From the NCBI GenBank assembly GCA_033782935.1, contig JAWQEG010000279.1, positions 3,156,445-3,220,444 on the forward strand: DNA of 64,000 nt, given 5' to 3'. The DNA is from Petrolisthes cinctipes (Eukaryota > Arthropoda > Malacostraca > Decapoda > Porcellanidae). This document shows positions 9,681 through 23,690 of the stretch, piece by piece (positions within the stretch are counted from its first letter, which is position 1; each line of letters opens with the position of its first letter). The notes beneath the pieces are model-generated. The model had not been told where the DNA came from. It searched no databases and saw nothing but the letters and a program-made list of their open reading frames with translations. The position numbers and the translations under genes are program-made.

Positions 9681-11210
9681 CAGATTGCTTCTGGGACCCC
9701 AAAATATTGAATTTTCGGGTGTTTTGAGCCTGAATTTGAGATATAAACGGGTACAGAAGATACATGCACATATTGACTTTGGGCACCAAAAATATCGATT
9801 TTCAGCATGTTTTGGGCCTGAATTTTGAAAATACTCTAACACGGAGTAGGCATGTACAGATCGCTTCTGGGACCCCATAATATCGAATTTTCGGGTGTTT
9901 TGGGACTGAATTTGAGATATAAACGGGTACTGAAGATGCATGCACATATCGATTTTTGGGCACCTAAAAGATCGATTTTCAGTATGTTTTTGGCCTGTAT
10001 TTTGAAAATACTCTAACACGGAGTAGGCATGTACAGATACCTTCTGGGCCCTCTAAATATCGAATTTTCGGGTGTTTTGGGACTGAATTTGAGATATCGA
10101 TTTTTTGGCACCTAAAATGTCGATTTTTAGCATGTTTTTAGCCTATATTTTGAAAATATTCTAGCACTGTGTAGGCATGTACAGATTGCTTCTGGGACCC
10201 CAAAATATTGAATTTTGGGGTGTTTTGAGCCTGAATTTGAGATATAAACGGGTACTGATGATGCATGCACATATCGACTTTTGTGCACCTAAAAGATCGA
10301 TTTTCAGTATGTTTCGAGCATGTATTTTGAAAATACTCTAACACGGAGTAGGCATGTACAGATTGCTTCTGGGACCCCAAAATATTGAATTTTCGGGTGT
10401 TTTGAGCCTGAATTTGAGATATAAACGGGTACAGAAGATACATGCACATATTGACTTTGGGCACCAAAAATATCGATTTTCAGCATGTTTTGGGCCTGAA
10501 TTTTGAAAATACTCTAACACGGAGTAGGCATGTACAAATCGCTTCTGGGACCCCAAAATATCGAATTTTCGGGTGTTTAGGGCCAGAATTTGAGATATAA
10601 ACGGGTACTGAAGATGCATGCACATATCGTATTTTGTGCACCTAAAAGATCGATTTTCAGTATGTTTTGAGCATGTATTTTGAAAATACTCTAACACGGA
10701 GTAGGCATGTACAGATCGCTTCTGGGACCCCTAAAAACGAATTTTCGGGTGTTTTGGGACTGAATTTGAGATATCAACTTTTTGGCACCTAAAAGATCGA
10801 TTTTTAGCATGTTTTTAACCTATATTTTGAAAATATTCTACAGATTGCTTCTGGGACCCCAAAATATTGAATTTTCGGGTGTTTTGAGCCTGAATATGAG
10901 ATATAAACGGGTACAGAAGATACATGCACATATTGACTTTGGGCATCTAAAATATTGATTTTCAGCATGTTTTTAGCCTATAATTTGAAAATATTCTAGC
11001 ACTATGTAGGCATGTACAGATTGCTTCTGGGACCCCAAAATATTGAATTTTCGGGTGTTTTGAGCCTGAATTTAAGATATAAAAGGGTACAGAAGATACA
11101 TGCACATATTGACTTTGTGCATCTAAAATATCGATTTTCAGCATGTTTTTGGCCTGTATTTTGAAAATACTCTAACACTGAGTAGGCATGTACAGATTGC
11201 TTCTGGGACC

Positions 11211-11711
11211 CCAAAATATCGAATTTTCGGGTGTTTTGAGCCTGAATTTGAGATATAAACGGGTACTGAAGATGCATGCACATATCGACTTTTGTGCACC
11301 TAAAAGATCGATTTTCAGTATGTTTTGAGCATGTATTTTGAAAATACTCTAACAAGGAGTAGGAATGTACAGATCGCTTCTGGGACCCCTAAATATCGAA
11401 TTTTCGGGTGTTTTGGGACTGAATTTGAGATATCGACTTTTTGGCTCCTAAAAGATCGATTTTTAGCATGTTTTTAGCCTATATTTTGAAAATATTCTAG
11501 CACTGACTAGGCATGTACAGATTGCTTCTGGGACCCCAAAATATTGAAATTTCGGGTGTTTTGAGCCTGAATTTGAGATATAAACGGGTACAGAAGATAC
11601 ATGCACATATTGACTTTGGGCACCAAAAATATCGATTTTCAGCATGTTTTGGGCCTGAATTTTGAAAATACTCTAACACAGAGTAGGCATGTACAGATCG
11701 CTTCTGGGACC
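11211..11711 (+). repeat. Extra 501-bp trimer in long block copy 2
   Basis: The offset between the long-block copies rises from 9061 to 9562 across this stretch, so one trimer is present here and absent near 2150 in copy 1. Copy 1 reads directly into a GTTTAGGGCCAG monomer with GAGATGTAAACGG; copy 2 has a full trimer first and then the same GAGATGTAAACGG marker. Exact edges cannot be fixed because the flanks are repetitive. Confidence 0.7.
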
Positions 11712-14700
11712 CCAAAATATCGAATTTTCGGTTGTTTAGGGCCAGAATTTGAGATGTAAACGGGTACAGAAGATGCATGCACATATCGACTTTTGGGCAC
11801 CTAAAAGATCGATTTTCAGTATGTTTTTGGCCTGTATTTTGAAAATACTCTAACACGGAGTAGGCATGTACAGATACCTTCTGTGACCTCTAAATATCGA
11901 ATTTTCGGGGGTTTTGGGACTGAATTTGAGATATCGATTTTTGGCACCTAAAAGATCGATTTTTAGCATGTTTTTAGCCTATATTTTGAAAATATTCTAG
12001 AACTGTGTAGGCATGTACAGATTGCTTCTGGGACCCCAAAATATTGAATTTTCGGGTGTTTTGAGCCTGAATTTGAGATATAAACGGGTACAGAAGATAC
12101 ATGCACATATTGACTTTGGGCATCTAAAATATCGATTTTCAGCATGTTTTGGGCCTGTATTTTGAAAATACTCTAACACTGACTTGGCATGTACAGATTG
12201 CTTCTGGGACCCCAAAATATTGAATTTTCGGGAGTTTTGAGCCTGAATTTGAGATATAAACGGGTACTGAAGATGCATGCACATATCGACTTTTGGGCAC
12301 CTAAAAGATCGATTTTCAGTATGTTTTTGGCCTGTATTTTGAAAATACTCTAACACGGAGTAGGCATATACAGATACCTTCTGGGACCTCTAAATATCGA
12401 ATTTTCGGGTGTTTTGGGACTGAATTTGAGATATCGATTTTTTGGTATCTATAATATCGATTTTTAGCATGTTTTTAGCCTATATTTTGAAAATATTCTA
12501 GCACTGTTTAGGCATGTACAGATTGCTTCTGGGACCCCAAAATATTGAATTTTCGGGTGTTTTGAGCCTGAATTTGAGATATAAACGGGTACAGAAGATA
12601 CATGCACATATTGACTTTGGGCATCTAAAATATCGATTTTCAGCATGTTTTGGGCCTGTATTTTGAAAATACTCTAACACTGAGTAGGCATGTACAGATT
12701 GCTTCTGGGACCCCAAAATATTGAATTTTCGGGTGTTTTGAGCCTGAATTTGAGATATAAACGGGTACTGAAGATGCATGCACATATCGACTTTTGTGCA
12801 CCTAAAAGATCGATTTTCAGTATGTTTTGAGCATGTATTTTGAAAATACTCTAACACGGAGTAGGCATGTACAGATCGCTTCTGGGACCCCTAAATATCG
12901 AATTTTCGGGTGTTTTGGGACTGAATTTGAGATATCGACTTTTTGGCACCTAAAAGTTCGATTTTTAGCATGTTTTTAGCCTATATTTTGAAAATATTCT
13001 AGCACTGTACAGATTGCTTCTGGGACCCCAAAATATTGAATTTTCGAGTGTTTTGAGCCTGAATTTGAGATATAAACGGGTACAGAAGATACATGCACAT
13101 ATTGACTTTGGGCACCAAAAATATCGATTTTCAGCATGTTTTGGGCCTGAATTTTGAAAATACTCTAACACGGAGTAGGCATGTACAGATTGCTTCTGGG
13201 ATCCCAAAATATCGAATTTTCGGGTGTTTAGGGCCAGAATTTGAAATATAAACGGGTACAGAAGATGCATACACATATCGACTTTTGGCCACCTAAAAGA
13301 TCGATTTTCAATATGTTTTTGGCCTGTATTTTGAAAATACTCTAACACGGAGTAGGCATGTACAGATACCTTCTGGGACCCCTAAATATCGAATTTTCGG
13401 GTGTTTTGAGACTGAATTTGAGATATCGATTTTTTGGCACCTAAAATGTCGATTTTTAGCATGTTTTTAGCCTATAATTTGAAAATATTCTAGCACTGTG
13501 TAGGCATGTACAGATTGCTTCTGGGACCCCAAAATATTGAATTTTCGGGTGTTTTGAGCCTGAATTTGAGATATAAACGGGTAGAGAAGATACATGCACA
13601 TATTGACTTTAGGCACGAAAAATATCGATTTTCAGCATGTTTTGGGCCTGAATTTTGAAAATACTCTAACACGGAGTAGGCATGTACAGATCGCTTCTGG
13701 GACCCCAAAATATCGAATTTTCGGGTGTTTAGGGCCAGAATTTGAGATATAAACGGGTACTGAAGATGCATGCACATATCGACTTTTGTGCACCTAAAAG
13801 ATCGATTTTCAGTATGTTTTGAGCATGTATTTTGAAAATACTCTAACACGGAGTAGGCATGTACAGATCGCTTCTGGGACCCCTAAATATCGAATTTTCG
13901 GGTGTTTTGGGACTAAATTTGAGATATCGACTTTTTGGCACCTAAAAGATCGATTTTTAGCATGTTTTTAGCCTATATTTTGAAAATATTCTACAGATTG
14001 CTTCTGGGACACCAAAATATTGAATTTTCGGGTGTTTTGAGCCTGAATTTGAGATATAAACGGGTACTGATGATGCATGCACATATCGACTTTTGTGCAC
14101 CTAAAAGATCGATTTTCAGTATGTTTCGAGCATGTATTTTGAAAATACTCTAACACGGAGTAGGCATGTACAGATCGCTTCTGGGACCCCTAAATATCGA
14201 ATTTTCGGGTGTTTTGGGACTGAATTTGAGATATCGACTTTTTGGCACCTAAAAGATCGATTTTTAGCATGTTTTTAGCCTATATTTTGAAAATATTCTA
14301 GCACTGAGTAGGCATGTACAGATTGCTTCTGGGACCCCAAAATATTGAATTTTCGGGTGTTTTGAGCCTGAATTTGAGATATAAACGGGTACAGAAGATA
14401 CATGCACATATTGACTTTGGGCACCAAAAATATCGATTTTCAGCATGTTTTGGGCCTGAATTTTGAAAATACTCTAACACGGAGTAGGCATGTACAGATC
14501 GCTTCTGGGACCCCAAAATATCGAATTTTCGGGTGTTTAGGGCCAGAATTTGAGATATAAACGGGTACTGAAGATGCATGCACATATCGACTTTTGGGCA
14601 CCTAAAAGACCGATTTTCAGTATGTTTTTAGCCTGTATTTTGAAAATACTCTAACACGGAGTAGGCATGTACAGATACCTTCTGGGCCCTCTAAATATCG

Positions 14701-16261
14701 AATTTTCGGGTGTTTTGGGACTGAATTTGAGATATCGATTTTTTGGCACCTAAAATGTCGATTTTTAGCCTGTTTTTAGCCTATATTTTGAAAATATTCT
14801 AGCACTGTGTAGGCATGTACAGATTGCTTCTGGGACCCCAAAATATTGAATTTTCGGGTGTTTTGAGCCTGAATTTGAGATATAAACGGGTACAGAAGAT
14901 ACATGCACATATTGACTTTGGGCACCAAAAATATCGATTTTCAGCATGTTTTGGGCCTGAATTTTGAAAATACTCTAACACGGAGTAGGCATGTACAGAT
15001 CGCTTCTGGGACCCCAAAATATCGAATTTTCGGGTGTTTAGGGCCAGAATTTGAGATATAAACGTGTACTGAAGATGCATGCACACATCGACTTTTGGGC
15101 ACCTAAAAGATCGATTTTCAGTATGTTTTTGGCCTGTATTTTGAAAATACTCTAACACGGAGTAGGAATGTACAGATACCTTCTGGGCCCTCTAAATATC
15201 GAATTTTCGGGTGTTTTGGGACTGAATTTTAGATATCGATTTTTTGGCACCTAAAATGTCGATTTTTAGCATGTTTTTAGCCTATATTTTGAAAATATTC
15301 TAGCACTGTGTAGGCATGTACAGATTGCTTCTGGGACCCCAAAATATTGAATTTTCGGGTGTTTTGAGCCTGAATTTGAGATATAAACGGGTACAGAAGA
15401 TACATGCACATATTGACTTTGGGCATCTAAAATATCGATTTTCAGCATGTTTTGGGCCTGTATTTTGAAAATACTCTAACACTGAGTAGGCATGTACAGA
15501 TTGCTTCTGGGACCCCAAAATATTGAATTTTCGAGTTTTTTGAGCCTGAATTTGAGATATAAACGGGTACTGAAGATGCATGCACATATCGTATTTTGTG
15601 CACCTAAAAGATCGATTTTCAGTATGTTTTGAGCATGTATTTTGAAAATACTCTAACACGGAGTAGGCATGTACAGATCGCTTCTGGGACCACTAAATAT
15701 CGAATTTTCTGGTGTTTTGGGACTGAATTTGAGATATCAACTTTTTGGCACCTAAAATGTCGATTTTTAGCATGTTTTTAGCCTATATTTTGAAAATATT
15801 CTACAGATTGCTTCTGGGACCCCAAAATATTGAATTTTCGGGTGTTTTGAGCCTGAATTTGAGATATAAACGGGTACAGAAGATACATGCACATATTGAC
15901 TTTGGGCACCAAAAATATCGATTTTCAGCATGTTTTGGGCCTGAATTTTGAAAATACTCTAACACGGAGTAGGAATGTACAGATTGTTTCTGGGACCCCA
16001 AAATATCGAATTTTCAGGTGTTTAGGGCCAGAATTTGAGATATAAACGGGTACAGAAGATGCATGCACATATCGACTTTTGGGCACCTAAAAGATCGATT
16101 TTCAGTATGTTTTTGGCCTGTATTTTGAAAATACTCTAACACGGAGTAGGCATGTACAGATCGCTTCTGGGACCCCAAAATATCGAATTTTCGGGTGTTT
16201 AGGGCCAGAATTTGAGATATAAACGGGTACTGAAGATGCAGGCACATATTGACTTTTGTGC

Positions 16262-17052
16262 ACCTAAAAGATCGATTTTCAGTATGTTTTAAGCATGTAT
16301 TTTGAAAATACTCTAACACGGAGTAGGCATGTACAGATCGCTTCTTGGACCCCTAAATATCGAATTTTCGGGTGTTTTGGGACTGAATTTGAGATATCGA
16401 CTTTTTGGCACCTAAAAGATCGATTTTTAGCATGTTTTTTTGCCTATATTTTGAAAATAATCTACAGATTGCTTCTGGGACCCCAAAATATTGAATTTTC
16501 GGGTGTTTTGAGCCTGAATTTGAAATATAAAAGGGTACTGAAGATGCATGCACATATCGTATTTTGTGCACCTAAAAGATCGATTTTCAGTATGTTTTGA
16601 GCATGTATTTTGAAAATACTCTAACACGGAGTAGGCATGTACAGATCGCTTCTGGGACCCCTAAATATCGAATTTTCGGGTGTTTTGGGACTGAATTTGA
16701 GATATCAACTTTTTGGCACCTAAAAGATCGATTTTTAGCATGTTTTTAGCCTATATTTTGAAAATATTCTACAGATTGCTTCTGGGACCCCAAAATATTG
16801 AATTTTCGGGTGTTTTGAGCCTGAATTTGAGTTATAAACGGGTACTGAAGATACATGCACATATTGACTTTGGGCACCAAAAATATCGATTTTCAGCATG
16901 TTTTGGGCCTGAATTTTGAAAATACTCTAACACGGAGTAGGCATGTACAGATCGCTTCTGGGACCCCAAAATATCGAATTTTCGGGTGTTTAGGGCCAGA
17001 ATTTGAGATATAAACGGGTACTGAAGATGCATGCACATATCGACTTTTGGGC
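16262..17052 (+). repeat. 791-bp tandem duplication, unit 1
   Basis: Carries a set of rare variants: CAGTATGTTTTAAGCATG, GCTTCTTGGACCCC, ATGTTTTTTTGCC, AATAATCTACAG and GAAATATAAAAGGG. All reappear 791 bp downstream. Copy 1 of the long block has this segment once (about 6700-7490). Unit edges are estimates. Confidence 0.78.
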
Positions 17053-17843
17053 ACCTAAAAGATCGATTTTCAGTATGTTTTAAGCATGTATTTTGAAAAT
17101 ACTCTAACACGGAGTAGGCATGTACAGATCGCTTCTTGGACCCCTAAATATCGAATTTTCGGGTGTTTTGGGACTGAATTTGAGATATCGACTTTTTGGC
17201 ACCTAAAAGATCGATTTTTAGCATGTTTTTTTGCCTATATTTTGAAAATAATCTACAGATTGCTTCTGGGACCCCAAAATATTGAATTTTCGGGTGTTTT
17301 GAGCCTGAATTTGAAATATAAAAGGGTACTGAAGATGCATGCACATATCGTATTTTGTGCACCTAAAAGATCGATTTTCAGTATGTTTTGAGCATGTATT
17401 TTGAAAATACTCTAACACGGAGTAGGCATGTACAGATCGCTTCTGGGACCCCTAAATATCGAATTTTCGGGTGTTTTGGGACTGAATTTGAGATATCAAC
17501 TTTTTGGCACCTAAAAGATCGATTTTTAGCATGTTTTTAGCCTATATTTTGAAAATATTCTACAGATTGCTTCTGGGACCCCAAAATATTGAATTTTCGG
17601 GTGTTTTGAGCCTGAATTTGAGTTATAAACGGGTACTGAAGATACATGCACATATTGACTTTGGGCACCAAAAATATCGATTTTCAGCATGTTTTGGGCC
17701 TGAATTTTGAAAATACTCTAACACGGAGTAGGCATGTACAGATCGCTTCTGGGACCCCAAAATATCGAATTTTCGGGTGTTTAGGGCCAGAATTTGAGAT
17801 ATAAACGGGTACTGAAGATGCATGCACATATCGACTTTTGGGC
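17053..17843 (+). repeat. 791-bp tandem duplication, unit 2
   Basis: Repeats the rare variant set of unit 1 at a constant offset of 791 bp. The junction monomer at about 17040-17090 is a hybrid: it has TTTTGGGCACC, as in the monomer ending unit 1, joined to TATGTTTTAAGCATG from the start of unit 1. That is the expected scar of an unequal exchange. Confidence 0.78.
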
Positions 17844-18969
17844 ACCTAAAATATCGATTTTCAGTATGTTTTTAGCCTGTATTTTGAAAATACTCTAACA
17901 CGGAGTAGGCATGTACAGATACCTTCTGGGCCCTCTAATTATCGAATTTTCGGGTGTTTTGGGACTGAATTTGAGATATCGATTTTTTGGCACCTAAAAT
18001 GTCGATTTTTAGCATGTTTTTAGCCTATATTTTAAAAATATTCTAGCACTGTGTAGGCATGTACAGATTGCTTCTGGGACCCCAAAATATTGAATTTTCG
18101 GGTGTTTTGAGCCTGAATTTGAGATATAAACGGGTACAGAAGATACATCCACATATTGACTTTGGGCACCAAAAATATCGATTTTCAGCATGTTTTGGGC
18201 CTGAATTTTGAAAATACTCTAACACGGAGTAGGCATGTACAGATCGCTTCTGGGACCCCAAAATATCGAATTTTCGGTTGTTTAGGGCCAGAATTTGAGA
18301 TATAAACGGGTACTGAAGATGCATGCACACATCGACTTTGGGGCACCTAAAAGATCGATTTTCAGTATGTTTTTGGCCTGTATTTTGAAAATACTCTAAC
18401 ACGGAGTAGGCATGTACAGATACCTTCTGGGCCCTCTAAATATCGAATTTTCGGGTGTTTTGGGACTGAATTTGAGATATCGATTTTTTGGCACCTAAAA
18501 TGTCGATTTTTAGCATGTTTTTAGCCTATATTTTGAAAATATTCTAGCACTGTGTAGGCATGTACAGATTGCTTCTGGGACCCCAAAATATTGAATTTTC
18601 GGGTGTTTTGAGCCTGAATTTGAGATATAAACGGGTACAGAAGATACATGCACATATTGACTTTTGGGCATCTAAAATATCGATTTTCAGCATGTTTTGG
18701 GCCTGTATTTTGAAAATACTCTAACACTGAGTAGGCATGTACAGATTGCTTCTGGGACCCCAAAATATTGAATTTTCGAGTGTTTTGAGCCTGAATTTGA
18801 GATATAAACGGGTACTGAAGATGCATGCACATATCGTATTTTGTGCACCTAAAAGATCGATTTTCAGTATGTTTTGAGCATGTATTTTGAAAATACTCTA
18901 ACACGGAGTAGGCATGTACAGATCGCTTCTGGGACCCCTAAATATCGAATTTTCGGGTGTTTTGGGACT

Positions 18970-20435
18970 GAATTTGAGATATCAACTTTTTGGCACCTAA
19001 AAGATCGATTTTTAGCATGTTTTTAGCCTATATTTTGAAAATATTCTACAGATTGCTTCTGGGACCCCAAAATATTGAATTTTCGGGTGTTTTGAGCCTG
19101 AATTTGAGATATAAACGGGTACAGAAGATACATGCACATATTGACTTTGGGCACCAAAAATATCGATTTTCAGCATGTTTTGGGCCTGAATTTTGAAAAT
19201 ACTCTAACACGGAGTAGGCATGTACAGATCGCTTCTGGGACCCCATAATATCGAATTTTCGGGTGTTTTGGGACTGAATTTGAGATATAAACGGGTACTG
19301 AAGATGCATGCACATATCGATTTTTGGGCACCTAAAAGATCGATTTTCAGTATGTTTTTGGCCTGTATTTTGAAAATACTCTAACACGGAGTAGGCATGT
19401 ACAGATACCTTCTGGGCCCTCTAAATATCGAATTTTCGGGTGTTTTGGGACTGAATTTGAGATATCGATTTTTTGGCACCTAAAATGTCGATTTTTAGCA
19501 TGTTTTTAGCCTATATTTTGAAAATATTCTAGCACTGTGTAGGCATGTACAGATTGCTTCTGGGACCCCAAAATATTGAATTTTGGGGTGTTTTGAGCCT
19601 GAATTTGAGATATAAACGGGTACTGATGATGCATGCACATATCGACTTTTGTGCACCTAAAAGATCGATTTTCAGTATGTTTCGAGCATGTATTTTGAAA
19701 ATACTCTAACACGGAGTAGGCATGTACAGATTGCTTCTGGGACCCCAAAATATTGAATTTTCGGGTGTTTTGAGCCTGAATTTGAGATATAAACGGGTAC
19801 AGAAGATACATGCACATATTGACTTTGGGCACCAAAAATATCGATTTTCAGCATGTTTTGGGCCTGAATTTTGAAAATACTCTAACACGGAGTAGGCATG
19901 TACAAATCGCTTCTGGGACCCCAAAATATCGAATTTTCGGGTGTTTAGGGCCAGAATTTGAGATATAAACGGGTACTGAAGATGCATGCACATATCGTAT
20001 TTTGTGCACCTAAAAGATCGATTTTCAGTATGTTTTGAGCATGTATTTTGAAAATACTCTAACACGGAGTAGGCATGTACAGATCGCTTCTGGGACCCCT
20101 AAAAACGAATTTTCGGGTGTTTTGGGACTGAATTTGAGATATCAACTTTTTGGCACCTAAAAGATCGATTTTTAGCATGTTTTTAACCTATATTTTGAAA
20201 ATATTCTACAGATTGCTTCTGGGACCCCAAAATATTGAATTTTCGGGTGTTTTGAGCCTGAATTTGAGATATAAACGGGTACAGAAGATACATGCACATA
20301 TTAACTTTGGGCACCAAAAATATCGATTTTCAGCATGTTTTGGGCCTGAATTTTGAAAATACTCTAACACGGAGTAGGCATGTACAGATTGCTTCTGGGA
20401 CCCCAAAATATCGAATTTTCGGGTGTTTTGGGACT
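18970..20435 (+). repeat. 1466-bp tandem duplication, unit 1
   Basis: Spans the end of long block copy 2. Rare markers inside it include CCCCATAATATCG near 19240, ATTTTGGGGTGTTTTGAG near 19580, GGTACTGATGATGCATGC, TATGTTTCGAGCATG and CCCCTAAAAACGAATTTT near 20096. Most of them recur 1466 bp later. Confidence 0.78.
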
Positions 20436-21890
20436 AAATTTAAGATATCAACTTTTTGGCACCTAAAAGATCGATTTTTAGCATGTTTTTAGCCTATATT
20501 TTGAAAATATTCTACAGATTGCTTCTGGGACCCCAAAATATTGAATTTTCGGGTGTTTTGAGCCTGAATTTGAGATATAAACGGGTACAGAAGATACATG
20601 CACATATTGACTTTGGGCACCAAAAATATCGATTTTCAGCATGTTTTGGGCCTGAATTTTGAAAATACTCTAACACGGAGTAGGCATGTACAGATCGCTT
20701 CTGGGACCCCAAAATATCGAATTTTCGGGTGTTTTGGGACTGAATTTGAGATATAAACGGGTACTGAAGATGCATGCACATATCGATTTTTGGGCACCTA
20801 AAAGATCGATTTTCAGTATGTTTTTGGCCTGTATTTTGAAAATACTCTAACACGGAGTAGGCATGTACAGATACCTTCTGGGCTCTCTAAATATCGAATT
20901 TTCGGGTGTTTTGGGACTGAATTTGAGATATCGATTTTTTAGCATCTAAAATGTCGATTTTTAGCATGTTTTTAGCCTATATTTTGAAAATATTCTAGCA
21001 CTGTGTAGGCATGTACAGATTGCTTCTGGGACCCCAAAATATTGAATTTTCGGGTGTTTTGAGCCTGAATTTGAGATATAAACGGGGACTGATGATGCAT
21101 GCACATATCGACTTTTGTGCACCTAAAAGATCGATTTTCAGTATGTTTCGAGCATGTATTTTGAAAATACTCTAACACGGAGTAGGCATGTACAGATTGC
21201 TTCTGGGACCCCAAAATATTGAATTTTCGGGTGTTTTGAGCCTGAATTTGAGATATAAACGGGTACAGAAGATACATGCACATATTGACTTTGGGCACCA
21301 AAAATATCGATTTTCAGCATGTTTTGGGCCTGAATTTTGAAAATACTCTAACACGGAGTAGGCATGTACAGATCGCTTCTGGGACCCCAAAATATCGAAT
21401 TTTCGGGTGTTTAGGGCCAGAATTTGAGATATAAACGGGTACTGAAGATGCATGCACATATCGTATTTTGTGCACCTAAAAGATCGATTTTCAGTATGTT
21501 TTGAGCATGTATTTTGAAAATACTCTAACACGGAGTAGGCATGTACAGATCGCTTCTGGGACCCCTAAAAACGAATTTTCGGGTGTTTTGGGACTGAATT
21601 TGAGATATCAACTTTTTGGCACCTAAAAGATCGATTTTTAGCATGTTTTTAACCTATATTTTGAAAATATTCTACAGATTGTTTCTGGGACCCCAAAATA
21701 TTGAATTTTCGAGTGTTTTGAGCCTGAATTTGAGATATAAACGGGTACAGAAGATACATGCACATATTGACTTTGGGCACCAAAAATATCGATTTTCAGC
21801 ATGTTTTGGGCCTGAATTTTGAAAATACTCTAACACGGAGTAGGCATGTACAGATTGCTTCTGGGACCCCAAAATATCGAATTTTCGGGT
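20436..21890 (+). repeat. 1466-bp tandem duplication, unit 2
   Basis: Matches 18970-20424 at offset 1466 with occasional changes (for example CGGGGACTGATG for CGGGTACTGATG near 21085, and GGGCTCTCT for GGGCCCTCT near 20881). The similarity ends where a GGGCCAG monomer at 21850 or so replaces the GGGACT monomer of unit 1. Confidence 0.76.
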
Positions 21891-23690
21891 GTTTAGGGCC
21901 AGAATTTGAGATATAAACGGGTACAGAAGATGCATGCACATATCGACTTTTGGGCACCTAAAAGATCGATTTTCAGTATGTTTTTGGCCTGTATTTTGAA
22001 AATACTCTAACATGGAGTAGGCATGTACAGATACCTTCTGGGACCTCTAAATATCGAATTTTCGGGTGTTTTGGGACTGAATTTGAGATATCGATTTTTG
22101 GCACCTAAAATGTCGATTTTTAGCATGTTTTTAGCCTATATTTTGAAAATATTCTAGCACTTTGTAGGCATGTACAGATTGCTTCTGGGACCCCAAAATA
22201 TTGAATTTTCGGGTGTTTTGATCCTGAATTTGAGATATAAACGGGTACAGAAGATACATGCACATATTGACTTTGGGCATCTAAAATATCGATTTTCAGC
22301 ATGTTTTGGGCCTGTATTTTGAAAATACTCTAACACTGAGTAGGCATGTACAGATTGCTTCTGGGACCCCAAAATATTGAATTTTCGGGTATTTTGAGCC
22401 TGAATTTGAGATATAAACGGGTACTGAAGATGCATGCACATATCGACTTTTGTGCACCTAAAAGATCGATTTTCAGTATGTTTTGAGCATGTATTTTGAA
22501 AATACTCTAACACGGAGTAGGCATGTTCAGATCGCTTCTGGGACCCCTAAATATCGAATTTTCGGGTGTTTAGGGCCAGAATTTGAGATATAAACGGGTA
22601 CTGAAGATGCATGCACATATCGACTTTTGGCACCTAAAAGATCGATTTTCAGTATGTTTTTGGCCTGTATTTTGAGAATACTCTAACACGGAGTAGGCAT
22701 GTACAGATACCTTCTGGGCCCTCTAAATATCGAATTTCGTGTGTTTTGGGACTGAATTTGAGATATAAACGGGTACTGAAGATGCATGCACATATCGACT
22801 TTTGGGCACCTAAAAGATCGATTTTCAGTATGTTTTTGGCCTGTATTTTGAAAATACTCTAACACGGAGTAGGCATGTACAGATACCTTCTGGGCCCTCT
22901 AAATATCGAATTTTCGGGTGTTTTGGGACTGAATTTGAGATATCGATTTTTTGGCACCTAAAATGTCGATTTTTAGCATGTTTTTAGCCTATATTTTGAA
23001 AATATTCTACAGATTGCTTCTGGGACCCCAAAATATTGAATTTTCGGGTGTTTTGAGCCTGAATTTGAGATATAAACGGGTACTGAAGATGCATGCACAT
23101 ATCGACTTTTGTGCACCTAAAAGATCGATTTTCAGTATGTTTTGAGCATGTATTTTGAAAATACTCTAACACGGAGTAGGCATGTACAGATACCTTCTGG
23201 GCCCTCTAAATATCGAATTTTCGGGTGTTTTGGGACTGAATTTGAGATATCGATTTTTTGGCACCTAAAATGTCGATTTTTAGCATGTTTTTAGCCTATA
23301 TTTTGAAAATATTCTGGCACTGTGTAGGCATGTACAGATTGCTTCTGGGACCCCAAAATATTGAATTTTTCGGTTGTTTTGAGCCTGAATTTGAGATATA
23401 AACGGGTACAGAAGATACATGCACATATTGACTTTGGGCATCTAAATTATCGATTTTCAGCATGTTTTGGGCCTGTATTTTAAAAATACTCTAACACTGA
23501 GTAGGCATGTACAGATTGCTTCTGGGACCCCAAAATATTGAATTTTCGGGTGTTTTGAGCCTGAATTTGAGATATAAACGGGTACTGAAGATGCATGCAC
23601 AAATCGACTTTTGTGCACCTAAAAGATCGATTTTCAGTATGTTTTGAGCATGTATTTTGAAAATACTCTAACACGGAGTAGGCATGTACA
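21891..23690 (+). repeat. Mosaic trimer segment between HOR blocks
   Basis: Satellite monomers without a tandem partner of their own register. 22120-22540 resembles 26119-26540; 22545-23000 resembles 24190-24660 (offset about 1653) and includes a GGGACTG monomer with a lost T (CGAATTTCGTG). 23190-23690 resembles 25040-25530. It reads like an assembly of pieces from the 2838-bp HOR, joined in a different order. Confidence 0.7.

Larger units (their letters stand above)
1780..10840 (+). repeat. Long HOR block (~9.1 kb), copy 1
   Basis: Starts at CAGATTGCTTCTGG followed by a beta monomer with the rare GCCTGAATATGAG and ATATTGATTTTCAG variants; the same rare combination starts copy 2 at 10841. 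The offset between copies is 9061 at the start, 9562 from about 2150 to 7490, 10353 near 7500-8690 and 9368 at the end. All shifts are explained by whole-unit indels. Only scattered substitutions separate the copies, for example GATTCATGC near 3210 against GATGCATGC near 12772. Confidence 0.85.
10841..20208 (+). repeat. Long HOR block (~9.4 kb), copy 2
   Basis: Second tandem copy of the block that starts at 1780; 9368 bp because it has an extra 501-bp trimer (about 11211-11711), an extra 791-bp unit (about 17053-17843) and only one copy of a 985-bp unit that is doubled in copy 1 (501 + 791 - 985 = +307). The arithmetic closes exactly: 9061 + 307 = 9368. Both copies end in the same ATTCTACAGATTGC junction, preceded by the rare CCCCTAAAAACGAATTTT and TTTTTAACC variants. 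Confidence 0.85.
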
